Shown piece after piece: positions 36,358 to 44,767 of a stretch of 60,461 bases of DNA. Position 1 is the stretch's first letter. Each line of letters opens with the position of its first letter. Below the pieces are notes generated by a model. That model did no database searches. It was not told where the DNA came from and worked only from the letters and a program-made list of their open reading frames with translations. This DNA comes from Albidovulum sediminis (GTDB lineage Bacteria > Pseudomonadota > Alphaproteobacteria > Rhodobacterales > Rhodobacteraceae). The position numbers were made by a program, and so were the translations under genes. The DNA lies in assembly GCF_025380365.1 (NCBI RefSeq), contig NZ_JAOCQF010000002.1, positions 606,841-667,301 of the forward strand, in the 5' to 3' direction.

Positions 36358-36583
36358 CAGGCGCCCTGACATCGGCGCGATCATCTAACCGCAGGAAAGT
36401 CAGGATCAACAACCCGCCGGATGATCACCCGGGAGTAAAGGTCTAGCTTCCTCTCATCGGACCGCGGGACAACCGAAGGACAGCGGTCCCGATCCGAACC
36501 CGAAACCCAAGAGAACGGCCCGCCGGGCCGCGCGAAAGGCGCGGCACCTATCGGCAGAGCTCAACCCAAGGAAGGAGACCACC

Positions 36584-37069
36584 TTGTCCATCACCCGCCG
36601 CGCCACCCTAGCCCTTGCCACCGCCGCCTTGTCGCTGTTCGCCGGGGCCGCAATGGCCCAGGACGACTACAAGGAGCGGATTCGCATCTTCTACGAAACC
36701 TTCAACACGAACGACCCGGCCCTTCTGGACCAGATCATCGCCGAGGACTGGGTGAATATCCCGGTCAACCCGGGCCAGGGTCCTGGCCGCGAAGGCTTCA
36801 AGCAGATGATCCCGGGCTTTGCCGCCACCTTCGCCGACGGCAAGCTTGTGATCGAGGACATCGTCCAGGAAGGCAATAAGGTCGCCGTCCGCTCGACATA
36901 CACCGCCACCCAGATCGGCCCCTTCGCGGGCTTTCCGGCCAAGGGTCGCCCCTTCACGATTATGACCATCGACATCCACGAGTTCAACGATCAGGGCATG
37001 GTCCAGACGACCTGGCACCTTGAAGATTGGCTCGGCGGCCTCTTCCAGATGGGCGCGTTCGAACCGTAA
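36584..37069 (+). CDS. Exported SnoaL-like (ester-cyclase/NTF2-fold) protein
   Basis: This 161-aa protein has a signal peptide (SITRRATLALATAALSLFAG, cut after AMA-Q) and a SnoaL-type cone-barrel domain (IRIFYETFNTNDPALLDQII, then GREGFKQMIPGFAATFADGK). It starts with TTG at 36584, supported by GGAGACC just upstream and by the position of the signal peptide. SnoaL-like proteins bind or cyclise small aromatic molecules; the role here is unknown, perhaps linked to the LysR locus before it. A strong hairpin follows. Confidence 0.85.
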   Translation: MSITRRATLALATAALSLFAGAAMAQDDYKERIRIFYETFNTNDPALLDQIIAEDWVNIPVNPGQGPGREGFKQMIPGFAATFADGKLVIEDIVQEGNKVAVRSTYTATQIGPFAGFPAKGRPFTIMTIDIHEFNDQGMVQTTWHLEDWLGGLFQMGAFEP

Positions 37070-37093
37070 TCCGACAGACTGGACGTCAAGCCA

Positions 37094-37119
37094 CGGCCCG
37101 GAGCGAAAGCTCCGGGCCG
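37094..37119 (+). terminator. Hairpin terminator with GAAA tetraloop
   Basis: CGGCCCGGAGC and GCTCCGGGCCG form a perfect 11-bp stem closed by GAAA, 25 bases after the SnoaL-like stop codon. Confidence 0.75.
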
Positions 37120-37310
37120 CGTTGCCTTGTCCGAAGTCAGATTTAGTACTGCGCAAGGACGATGATCTGGTCATCTCTGATCTCAGGTCCCTAAGGCAGC
37201 CCGGGATGTCGAGCGTCCGCTTCCCGCCCTTTGAGCCCGCGGCCGCTTCCGGCCCTTAGCGGCCGGTCGGTTCAGCAAAGAGCCGACCTGCCGCAACATC
37301 GGTCGAGCCG

Positions 37311-38684
37311 TCAGGCCATGCGGCCCATGACGATGCGCTCGGCCAGCGACGCGGCCTGTTCGCGGATATCCGGAACGGCCGTGATTTCCCAGAAGGCGGC
37401 GCGACTGACCGGGCCGATCGCCGATAGTCGGGACGAAGGGGTGCCGTCGGCGCGGATGACAGAGCCGTCTTGGGCGATGTCGAGACCGATACACAGAGGG
37501 TCCATGCGCGCGATCCCCTTGTCGAGCAGGCGTGCAAGCAGGGGTGAATCCGTGGGTCGTCCGCGCAGGCCACGCGCGTCGATGGCCAAGGTGGCCTTCA
37601 GAACGACCTCGATGCTGTCCCGAAACGGTCGGTAGCGCGCGGTGATGCGGCCGGATGTGGCCACGACCTCGCGGACCTCGCCCTTCATGAGCGTGAGGTG
37701 CCCGTCCGCCATGGCGGCAAGGATGCGCGCTTCGGACTCCGGTGGCATCCGGTGGCGATGGATATCCCACCATCTCTGGCCATGCCGCAGGAAGCGGGCG
37801 CGTTCCACAGGTGGCAGGCTGCGCCAGATGCGCCGGACATAGGGCCGCACGGCATCCATAGCGTCACGCCAGGTGCCGCCCTGCTGTTCGGCTTTCCGCG
37901 CCAGGGCGCGCAGCCAGCCGCAGAGCGTGCTGACGGGTGCGGCAAAGGGAATGTCCTGCGGGCCGATCTTCAGCGGCACGGAAGGGCGGTGCGCGCGGGG
38001 TAGAAGACCGCGGCGCGAGATGGCTGTGATCGGCCCATCGAAACCCGCATCCAGAAGCGTCAGGACCTGATCCACCATCGTCAGGCCCGTGCCGAGGATC
38101 AGGACGGAGGCATCCGGCGCAAGGTCGGGGATCGGGTCCCATGCCGGCAGGACGGCACTGTCGCTTGGTGGCACAGGCAGACTGTGCCCCGTGGCGAGGA
38201 TTGCGTAGTCGGCAAGTTGAACCGTGCCATCATCGAACTGGGCCACGATGCCCTGCGGCCCTTCGCCCAGCTCCGTGCATATGCCATGCGCGCGGCGGAA
38301 GCGGGCAGGGCGGGCCGACGCCCAGATGGAAAGCAGGTCCGCAAGGTATCTGCCATAAACGCTCCGGCTGACGAAACGGTCCGGCAGGCTGGGCAGGCCC
38401 TGAGCCGCAAGCCATGACAGAAAGTGGTTCGGATCGTCGGGAAAGGCGCTCATGTTGGCGGCGCGGACGTTCAGCAGGTGGTTCCGGTCGGGCGTCGAAT
38501 AGGCAAGGCCCAGCCCGATCCTCTCCCGCGGTTCCACCAGCGTCACGCGGACGGCGGGATCGCCGCGAAGGATATGTGCGGCGGCCAGCACACCGCTCGC
38601 CCCGCCCCCCACGATTAACACATGGGGGCCGGGGCGATCCTGCCCTTGGACGGAGGAGGCGTCCGGGTTGGCGGTATCCTTCAT
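37311..38684 (-). CDS. FAD/NAD(P)-binding protein (NAD_binding_9 type)
   Basis: This 457-aa protein opens with the dinucleotide motif VLIVGGGASGVLAA (near residue 20) and the following EPRERIGLGLAYSTPDRNHLLNVRA, typical of the HpyO/YdhS-like FAD-NAD(P) group. A second glycine motif ILGTGLTMVDQV lies near 195. The family acts as flavin-dependent oxidoreductases, substrate unknown. The start MKDTANPD at 38684 overlaps the stop of a 47-aa microprotein (ATGA). It is the last gene of a four-gene chain. Confidence 0.88.
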   Translation of the reverse strand: MKDTANPDASSVQGQDRPGPHVLIVGGGASGVLAAAHILRGDPAVRVTLVEPRERIGLGLAYSTPDRNHLLNVRAANMSAFPDDPNHFLSWLAAQGLPSLPDRFVSRSVYGRYLADLLSIWASARPARFRRAHGICTELGEGPQGIVAQFDDGTVQLADYAILATGHSLPVPPSDSAVLPAWDPIPDLAPDASVLILGTGLTMVDQVLTLLDAGFDGPITAISRRGLLPRAHRPSVPLKIGPQDIPFAAPVSTLCGWLRALARKAEQQGGTWRDAMDAVRPYVRRIWRSLPPVERARFLRHGQRWWDIHRHRMPPESEARILAAMADGHLTLMKGEVREVVATSGRITARYRPFRDSIEVVLKATLAIDARGLRGRPTDSPLLARLLDKGIARMDPLCIGLDIAQDGSVIRADGTPSSRLSAIGPVSRAAFWEITAVPDIREQAASLAERIVMGRMA

Positions 38685-38824
38685 CCCGTGACCAGAAGGC
38701 TGGTAGCGGCCAGAAACGAGGCAGCGGCAAAGGCCACCCATTCCACGACATCGCGCCCCTTGGCCGTGCAGGACGGCGTTTCGGCCATGAACACGGCCAT
38801 CGCCGGATCGATGCAGCCGAACAT
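38681..38824 (-). CDS. 47-aa single-pass membrane microprotein
   Basis: The frame reads MFGCIDPAMAVFMAETPSC, then a charged turn, and a TM-like helix VVEWVAFAAASFLAATSLLV ending TG. Its ATG overlaps the stop of the 56-aa gene upstream (TGATG), and its stop overlaps the start of the FAD/NAD(P) protein (ATGA). This tight fit on both sides is the main evidence that it is translated. Two Cys residues lie on the N-terminal side. I recognise no family. It may anchor the flavoprotein or form part of a membrane complex. Confidence 0.7.
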   Translation of the reverse strand: MFGCIDPAMAVFMAETPSCTAKGRDVVEWVAFAAASFLAATSLLVTG

Positions 38825-38994
38825 CACAGGCCTCCGTCCCGAAGCGCGACCGATGCAGCCTCGACCCCGCCTGCCGGAACGGCGCGCAGGCTGTCCGATC
38901 CGAAGACGACGGCCAGTGTGGCCAGATAGACGATGCCGAAGGCCATCAGGGCGGGATAGCTGGTGCGCTGTGCGCTGCGGATCGTCTGCGTCAT
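38824..38994 (-). CDS. 56-aa single-pass membrane microprotein
   Basis: The frame starts MTQTIRSAQR and has one TM helix (PALMAFGIVYLATLAVVFG), then an acidic-polar tail ending LRDGGL. The ATG overlaps the stop of the serine hydrolase gene (ATGA) and the stop overlaps the next start (TGATG). The build (short cationic N-terminus, one helix) is that of a small membrane subunit. No family is recognised. It belongs to a chain of four overlapping genes. Confidence 0.72.
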   Translation of the reverse strand: MTQTIRSAQRTSYPALMAFGIVYLATLAVVFGSDSLRAVPAGGVEAASVALRDGGL

Positions 38995-39566
38995 GCGATG
39001 GCCCTCTGTTCCGCGGTCCTGCCTGCGCGCGTGGCCGGCGCGCCCGCGCACATAGCCAGATCGTCTCGCAGCGTCAGCGCGGCAGGCCAGGGACCATATC
39101 CGTTGGCCAGGTTGATGTGACCCGCGAAGCCTAGATCGACGAGATCCGCCCGCCATGCATCGGCAAGCGCCGCACTCTGGCTGAAGGACATCCACGGGTC
39201 GTTGCGGCTGGCGACGACCGTTGCGGGCACGCCGAGCGGTTGGTCGGGGGTGCCCGCGAATGCCGCGAGCCTGCGGCTGACCGCGGGATCGGCCGGCGCG
39301 ACCAGCAGCGCGGCGGAGATCTTTAGCTGCGGCCAGCGCGTCAGGATGCGGGCGGCGAGGATCGCGCCAAGGCTGTGGCCCACGAGGATGCAGCCAGGAT
39401 GGTTCAGGATCGCGCCAGCGACCTCGGTCTCCCATGCCTCGGGCGTTGGGCGGGACCAGTCGATCTGTTCGACAATCAGCGCGTTCGGGTCGGTCGCGGC
39501 CCACCAGTGCTGCCAATGCGGGGCAGGCGAGCCGTCAAATCCGGGCAGGATGAGCGTCTTGGGCAT
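38991..39566 (-). CDS. Alpha/beta-hydrolase, RBBP9/YdeN serine hydrolase family
   Basis: This 191-aa compact hydrolase starts PKTLILPGFDGSPAPHWQHW, the family signature, and has the nucleophile elbow CILVGHSLGAIL (Ser near residue 77). The acid and His are expected near NDPWM and FAGHINLANGYG. RBBP9-like bacterial proteins are esterases or amidases of unknown substrate. I chose the ATG at 39566 because an AAGGAG site lies seven bases upstream; the frame has an earlier ATG at 39587. First gene of the four-gene chain. Confidence 0.9.
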   Translation of the reverse strand: MPKTLILPGFDGSPAPHWQHWWAATDPNALIVEQIDWSRPTPEAWETEVAGAILNHPGCILVGHSLGAILAARILTRWPQLKISAALLVAPADPAVSRRLAAFAGTPDQPLGVPATVVASRNDPWMSFSQSAALADAWRADLVDLGFAGHINLANGYGPWPAALTLRDDLAMCAGAPATRAGRTAEQRAIA

Positions 39567-39921
39567 GGGCGACTCCTTCGTTGCCATAAAAGACTACCAT
39601 GTTTGTCGTGATTATCGTTCCAAAGATGGGGCGCGAAAGAGAAAAGCCCTGTCGTGCGATCCGTCCGGCCAGCAGAATCGCCGCACGGGTGCGTGCCGGC
39701 AGCGGGTCGATGCGGCGCTGCGGACGGGCGGAAGCGGGCACCCGCAGGACCCGCCGCTACCCTACGCGCGCGAGGGAAGGGCGGGGGAACGATCCTTCCC
39801 CGCCGACAGGGTGCCCGAGTGTTTCTTGCTGTTTTCCTTCAGGTATTTGGAATGGCCGGAGGGCGGATTCGGGCGCATGATCCAATCACGACCAAACGAA
39901 TCGACATAAGGCGACCTGACC
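39567..39921. other. Divergent promoter region between the hydrolase chain and the organosulfur operon
   Basis: A 355-base gap between two divergent operons. The first 40 bases next to the hydrolase gene are AT-rich (ATAAAAGACTACCATG, TCGTGATTATCG) and are the likely promoter area. The middle is GC-rich without a convincing ORF. I find no riboswitch or clear palindrome. Confidence 0.4.
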
Positions 39922-40485
39922 ATGACCCGCACCATCATCGGACTTTCCGGAAACCTCGATCGCCCGTCCAAGACCCACGCGCTGGTCCAGTCCGCCGTCG
40001 CCACCGCTGTCAGCCGGTTCGAGGCGGTGGGGGCGGTGTTCGACCTTGCCGACTTCGGCCCCTCGCTCGGCACGGCGCGGCGGGTGGACGATCTGGCCCC
40101 GACAGCCCGCTCGGCACTCGACGTGATCCTCGGCGCTGATGCGCTTGTTGTCGCAAGTCCTGTCTACAAGGGCAGCTACACGGGGTTGTTCAAGCATCTG
40201 CTCGATCTGGTCGAGCCTCAGGCGCTGGCGGGCAAGCCTGTCCTGCTGGCGGCGTCGGGCGGCGGGGACCGGCACGCGCTGGTCATCGAACACCAGTTGC
40301 GCCCGCTGTTCGGCTTTTTCGAGGCGCAGACCTTGCCGACCGCCGTCTATGCCTCTGACCGCGACTTCAGCAACGGCCAGCCCGCTTCGCCCGTGCTGGA
40401 GGACAGGCTCGGACGGGCGGTGGACCAGTTCTCACCCCACTTTACCCGCCGCACCCAGCCCGAGGTGTTCGTCCTGAGCGCCTGA
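39922..40485 (+). CDS. NAD(P)H-dependent FMN reductase (MsuE/SsuE-like)
   Basis: This 187-aa flavodoxin-fold reductase begins TIIGLSGNLDRPSKTHALV, the phosphate-binding loop of the family, followed by ADALVVASPVYKGSYTGLFK and AASGGGDRHAL. It would supply reduced FMN to the flavin monooxygenase encoded next. First gene of the organosulfur operon. Confidence 0.92.
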   Translation: MTRTIIGLSGNLDRPSKTHALVQSAVATAVSRFEAVGAVFDLADFGPSLGTARRVDDLAPTARSALDVILGADALVVASPVYKGSYTGLFKHLLDLVEPQALAGKPVLLAASGGGDRHALVIEHQLRPLFGFFEAQTLPTAVYASDRDFSNGQPASPVLEDRLGRAVDQFSPHFTRRTQPEVFVLSA

Positions 40486-40567
40486 TCAACCGCGGCTTCC
40501 CTGACAAACAGCGTCGCCCCGTCGGGCGGCGAACGATCTCCCTTTGCCTGACGAAAGGACCTGACAC

Positions 40568-41920
40568 ATGACCCGCAAGATCCGCCTTGGTGCCTTCCTT
40601 CCCGGTGGTGGCCAGCATGTCGCCGCGTGGCGGCACCCCGACAGCCCCTCAGACGGGGCGACCAGCTTTGCCTTCCATGTGCAGCTTGCACGAGAGGCGG
40701 AGCGGGGGCTGTTCGATGCCTATTTCCTTGCCGACGGTCTGGCCGTGTCCTTCGGCGGCGGGATGGAGGGTGGCAATGCCAAGGTTGCAGGCTTCGAACC
40801 CGTGACACTGTTTTCGGCCCTTTCGCCGCTGACGAAGAACATTGGCTTCATCGCCACAGCCTCCACCACCTATGAGGAGCCTTACAACCTTGCCAGAAAA
40901 TTCGCCTCGCTCGACCTGATCAGCGACGGACGCGCGGGCTGGAACGTCGTGACGACCGCGACGGAAGCGGCGGCGCACAACTTCAACCTCGACCAGCAGC
41001 ACCCCCATGCACACCGCTACCGCCGCGCCGCGGAACATGTTGATGTGGTAAAGAAGCTGTGGGACAGTTTCGAGGATGACGCCTTCCTGCGCGACAAGAA
41101 GTCGGGGAGGTTCTTCCACGAAGGCAAGCTGCACCTGACCGACCACCGGGGCGAGCATTTCAGGGTGAAGGGGCCGCTCAACGTGTCCCGTTCGCCGCAG
41201 GGGCATCCGGTGATCGTGCAGGCAGGCCAGTCCGAGGACGGGCGTGGTCTGGCTGCGGCGACGGCCGAGGTGATCTTCACCGCGCATCAGCGGCTGGACA
41301 CGGCGCAGGAGTTCTACCGCGACATCAAGGCCCGCGCACGTGGGCTGGGGCGTGATCCGTCGCATATCCTCGTGATGCCTGGCGTGTCGCCCTTCGTGGG
41401 CCGGACGCTGGACGAGGCGCGCGAAAAATACGACCGCCTGACCAGCCTGATCCTGCCCGAGGACGGCATCTCGCTTCTGAACGGGCTGACCGGGGGGACG
41501 CTGGACCTGAAGGGCTACGATCTTGACGGTCCCCTGCCGCCCGCGCCGCCCACCGAAGGGATGAAGTCGCGGCAGGCGCTGATCCGCCAGATCGCGGACG
41601 AGAACAACTTCACCATCCGCCAGCTTTACCAGTGGGTCGCCTCGGCGCGGGGCCATTTCACCATCGTCGGCACGCCCGAGAGCATCGTGGATACGCTGCA
41701 AGAGTGGTTCGAGAACGAGGCGGCGGACGGCTTCAACATCCTGCCGCCGTGGCTGCCCACGGGGCTGACGGATTTCGTCGACCTCGTGATCCCCGAACTG
41801 CAGCGGCGCGGGCTGTTCCGGACCGCATACGAAGGGCGGACCCTGCGCGAAAACCTCGGCCTGCCGTTACCGACCAACCGCCACGCGCTGTCCCGCAGTG
41901 CGTCGCATGCCGCGGAGTGA
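40568..41920 (+). CDS. FMNH2-dependent monooxygenase, NtaA/SnaA/DszA family
   Basis: This 450-aa luciferase-like TIM-barrel enzyme has the NtaA/DszA layout: RLGAFLPGGGQHVAAWR at the start, LFDAYFLADGLAV, SLDLISDGRAGWNVVTT, and AGQSEDGRGLAAATAEVIFT. Members oxidise nitrilotriacetate, sulfones or other organosulfur and organonitrogen compounds using FMNH2 and oxygen. With an MsuE-like reductase before it and a sulfonate-type transporter after it, a sulfur-scavenging role is likely. GAAAGGAC precedes the ATG. Confidence 0.92.
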   Translation: MTRKIRLGAFLPGGGQHVAAWRHPDSPSDGATSFAFHVQLAREAERGLFDAYFLADGLAVSFGGGMEGGNAKVAGFEPVTLFSALSPLTKNIGFIATASTTYEEPYNLARKFASLDLISDGRAGWNVVTTATEAAAHNFNLDQQHPHAHRYRRAAEHVDVVKKLWDSFEDDAFLRDKKSGRFFHEGKLHLTDHRGEHFRVKGPLNVSRSPQGHPVIVQAGQSEDGRGLAAATAEVIFTAHQRLDTAQEFYRDIKARARGLGRDPSHILVMPGVSPFVGRTLDEAREKYDRLTSLILPEDGISLLNGLTGGTLDLKGYDLDGPLPPAPPTEGMKSRQALIRQIADENNFTIRQLYQWVASARGHFTIVGTPESIVDTLQEWFENEAADGFNILPPWLPTGLTDFVDLVIPELQRRGLFRTAYEGRTLRENLGLPLPTNRHALSRSASHAAE

Positions 41921-41924
41921 CGCC

Positions 41925-42752
41925 ATGACGCTTGAGACGCTTGAAACCCCCGCCCTTTCCGCCCCGCCCGCCCGAGTGGTGGCGGCACGGCTTGCGCAGG
42001 CCGGACGCTCAGGATTTGCCAGATACGGGCTGCTGGCCGGCTTCCTGATCCTGTGGCAGGTGGGCAGCACACAAGGCTGGCTGAATGCCACGGTCTTTCC
42101 GCCGCTGGACCTGATTTTCGCCGCGCTCTGGGACGGGCTGGCATCCGGCGCGCTGATCGACGACATCGCCATCAGCCTGCAACGCTCCGGCCTCGCCTTC
42201 GCCGCCGCCGTGGTCCTCGGCATCCCGCTTGGCCTCTTCATGGGGCAGATCCGGGCGGTGGAACACGCGCTGGACCCGATCCTGCAATTCTTCCGCCAGA
42301 CCTCGGCCCTCGCACTTTATCCCGTGTTCATCCTGCTTCTGGGACTGGGGGAGGCGTCCAAGGTCTTCGTGATCTTCTGGGCGACGCTGTTCCCGGTCCT
42401 TCTCGCCACCATCGGCGGCGTGAAGGAAGTGGACCGCAAGCTGATCGAGATGGCGCGCACCTATGGCGCGACGCGCGGCACGGTGTTCCGCCGCGTGGTC
42501 CTGCCTGCCTCGGTCCCGTCGATCTTCGTGGGCCTGCGCCTGTCGGCGACCACCGCGCTGCTTCTTCTGATCGCGGCCGAGATGATCGGGGCCAACCGGG
42601 GCCTCGGTTTCCAGGTGATGAACGCGCAATACAACTTCCAGATTCCCCTCATGTTCGCGGCGATATTCCTGCTCGCGCTTCTCGGCCTCGCCGCGAACTT
42701 CACCCTCGTTACGCTGCAGCGCCGTCTGTGCCGCTGGGCCGAAGCGAACTGA
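41925..42752 (+). CDS. ABC transporter permease, sulfonate/nitrate/taurine type (SsuC-like)
   Basis: This 275-aa permease has six TM helices and the EAA loop EMARTYGATRGTVFRRVVLP. The start is set at MTLETLE, four bases after the monooxygenase stop, implying translational coupling. It works with the binding protein and ATPase that follow. Confidence 0.92.
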   Translation: MTLETLETPALSAPPARVVAARLAQAGRSGFARYGLLAGFLILWQVGSTQGWLNATVFPPLDLIFAALWDGLASGALIDDIAISLQRSGLAFAAAVVLGIPLGLFMGQIRAVEHALDPILQFFRQTSALALYPVFILLLGLGEASKVFVIFWATLFPVLLATIGGVKEVDRKLIEMARTYGATRGTVFRRVVLPASVPSIFVGLRLSATTALLLLIAAEMIGANRGLGFQVMNAQYNFQIPLMFAAIFLLALLGLAANFTLVTLQRRLCRWAEAN

Positions 42753-42789
42753 TCACTCCCAACCTCCTCAACCTACAAGGAAACGAAAA

Positions 42790-43767
42790 ATGACCTTCTC
42801 TTTCCGCTCTCTCGCCCTGACGACTGCTTTGGGCCTCTCCTTCGCCACGGCGGCCAGCGCCGAGGTGACGATCCGCTACCTCGCCAGCCAGGGAGGCCTG
42901 AACGCCCACGAACTCGCCGCCGAGCTGGGCTATTTCGACGGCACAGGCATCACCCTTGAAAACGTGGGCTATGCGACGGGCGGCCCGGCGTCACTGGTGG
43001 CACTGGCCGGTGGCAGCGTGGAGCTGGGCTCGGCGGCCACGGCGGCTGTGCTGAACTCCATCGCGGCGGGCAACGACTTCGTCGCGGCCTATCCGTCGAA
43101 CGGGATCAATGACGAAGCGCAGTCGATCTTCTACGTGCTGGAAGACAGCCCCATCAAGACGATCGAGGATCTGAAGGGCAAGACCATCGCGGCGAATACG
43201 CTCGGCGCGCATCTGGATTACGTGGTGCGCGAGGCGCTGCACCAGAAGGGCCTGCCGCAGGACTCGGCCAGCCTCGTCGTCGTGCCGGGGCCGCAACTGG
43301 AGCAGGTGCTGCGGTCCAAGCAGGTGGACGTCTCGGCCTTCGGCTACTGGCAGACGACGTTCGAGGGGGCGGCGCGTCAGGCGGGCGGTCTGCGGGCGGT
43401 CTTTGACGACACCGACATCATCGGCGAGATCGCTGGCGGCTTTGTCGTCCTGCGCCGCGACTGGATCGAGGCGCACCCCGAAGAGGCGAAAGCCTTTGTC
43501 GACGGGTCGGTCAAGGCGCTGGATTTCGCCCGCGAGAACCCCGAGAAGACGCGCGAGATTTTCGCCAGGGTGCTGGCCGAACGGGGCGAGAACCCCGAGG
43601 TCTCCAAGTTCTTCGCGGGCTACGGCGTGCGCGAGGGCGGGCTTGCGGTCGAACGTGACGTGCAGTTCTGGATCGACGTGCTGGAGCGTGAAGGTAGCGT
43701 CGAGAAGGGTAAGCTGGTCGCCAAGGACATCCTTTACGTGACGGGCGACAGCCCGGCAACGAACTGA
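42790..43767 (+). CDS. Periplasmic binding protein, aliphatic sulfonate type (SsuA-like)
   Basis: This 325-aa protein has a signal peptide ending at ATAASA-EV and a type II binding fold. Marks include YLASQGGLNAHELAAELGYF and the sequence GKTIAANTLGAHLDYVVREAL. The ligand is probably an organosulfonate or a related sulfur compound. An AAGGAAA ribosome site precedes the ATG. Confidence 0.9.
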   Translation: MTFSFRSLALTTALGLSFATAASAEVTIRYLASQGGLNAHELAAELGYFDGTGITLENVGYATGGPASLVALAGGSVELGSAATAAVLNSIAAGNDFVAAYPSNGINDEAQSIFYVLEDSPIKTIEDLKGKTIAANTLGAHLDYVVREALHQKGLPQDSASLVVVPGPQLEQVLRSKQVDVSAFGYWQTTFEGAARQAGGLRAVFDDTDIIGEIAGGFVVLRRDWIEAHPEEAKAFVDGSVKALDFARENPEKTREIFARVLAERGENPEVSKFFAGYGVREGGLAVERDVQFWIDVLEREGSVEKGKLVAKDILYVTGDSPATN

Positions 43768-43778
43768 CGGGGCAGGGG

Positions 43779-44558
43779 ATGGTTTTGACAGAGCCCATCA
43801 CCCGCCCCGCCGCCGGAGAGGTCACGATCCGTGACCTCTTCAAATCCTTTACCCTGAACGGGCGCAGGCTGGACGTGCTGCGCGGGATCGACCTTCAGGT
43901 GCGCGGCGGCGAGGCCATCGCCATCGTCGGCCCCTCGGGCTGCGGCAAGACCACGCTTTTGCGTGTGCTGGCGGGGCTGGAGGACCCCGATCGCGGCGAT
44001 GTGCTGATCGACGGCGCGCCGGTCCACGGGATCGGCAACCAGCGTGCGGTTATCTTTCAGGAACCCCGCCTGCTGCCTTGGCTGACCGTGACGCAGAACG
44101 TGGCCTTCGGGCTGGAGGTGCGCGGAACCGACCGCATCAAGGCTGCCGAGAAGGCGAGGCACTACATCCGCCTCGTCGGTCTGGGCGGCTTCGAGGAGGC
44201 CTATCCGTGTCAGCTTTCGGGCGGCATGGCGCAGCGCGTGGGTATCGCGCGGGCGCTGACCGTGCAGCCGGAGATCCTGCTTCTCGACGAACCGCTCGGC
44301 GCGCTGGACGCGATGACGAAGCTGACGATGCAGGAAGAACTCTCCCGCATCTGGCGCGAGGAAGGCGTGACCATGATCCTCGTCACCCACGATCTGGAAG
44401 AGGCGATCTATCTTGCCGACCGCGTGCTGGTCATGTCGAAGGACAGCGGCACTCCTACCCGGCTGATCGATCTTGACCTGCCACGCCCGAGGGACCGCAG
44501 TGCCCCGGTCTTCGTCGCCCTGCGGCGCCGACTTATGGCGGAGTTCGGGCTGCATTGA
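43779..44558 (+). CDS. ABC transporter ATPase, sulfonate/nitrate type (SsuB-like)
   Basis: This 259-aa ATPase has Walker A GPSGCGKTT, signature LSGGMAQRVGIARAL and Walker B LLLDEPLGALDAMT. It completes the operon: reductase, monooxygenase, permease, binding protein, ATPase. The spacing of 11 bases from the binding-protein gene supports one transcript. Confidence 0.93.
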   Translation: MVLTEPITRPAAGEVTIRDLFKSFTLNGRRLDVLRGIDLQVRGGEAIAIVGPSGCGKTTLLRVLAGLEDPDRGDVLIDGAPVHGIGNQRAVIFQEPRLLPWLTVTQNVAFGLEVRGTDRIKAAEKARHYIRLVGLGGFEEAYPCQLSGGMAQRVGIARALTVQPEILLLDEPLGALDAMTKLTMQEELSRIWREEGVTMILVTHDLEEAIYLADRVLVMSKDSGTPTRLIDLDLPRPRDRSAPVFVALRRRLMAEFGLH

Positions 44559-44767
44559 GGGGTTTGGGCGAAAGCCCGCTCCCCGCCCCTGTTGACCCAA
44601 GTGTAAGGCATGCGCATCTCGGACGTGGATCTTACTCGGATCGGCAAGGAGGCCGAATGGCCGGCGATAATCTTGAAAACGTTTCCGACTGCGGCTTGAA
44701 AGCGGACGCTGCTGTCCCCTCCTCCGACCAGATCGCACGCGGTGTCCAGAAACAGCCGCCAGCCACT

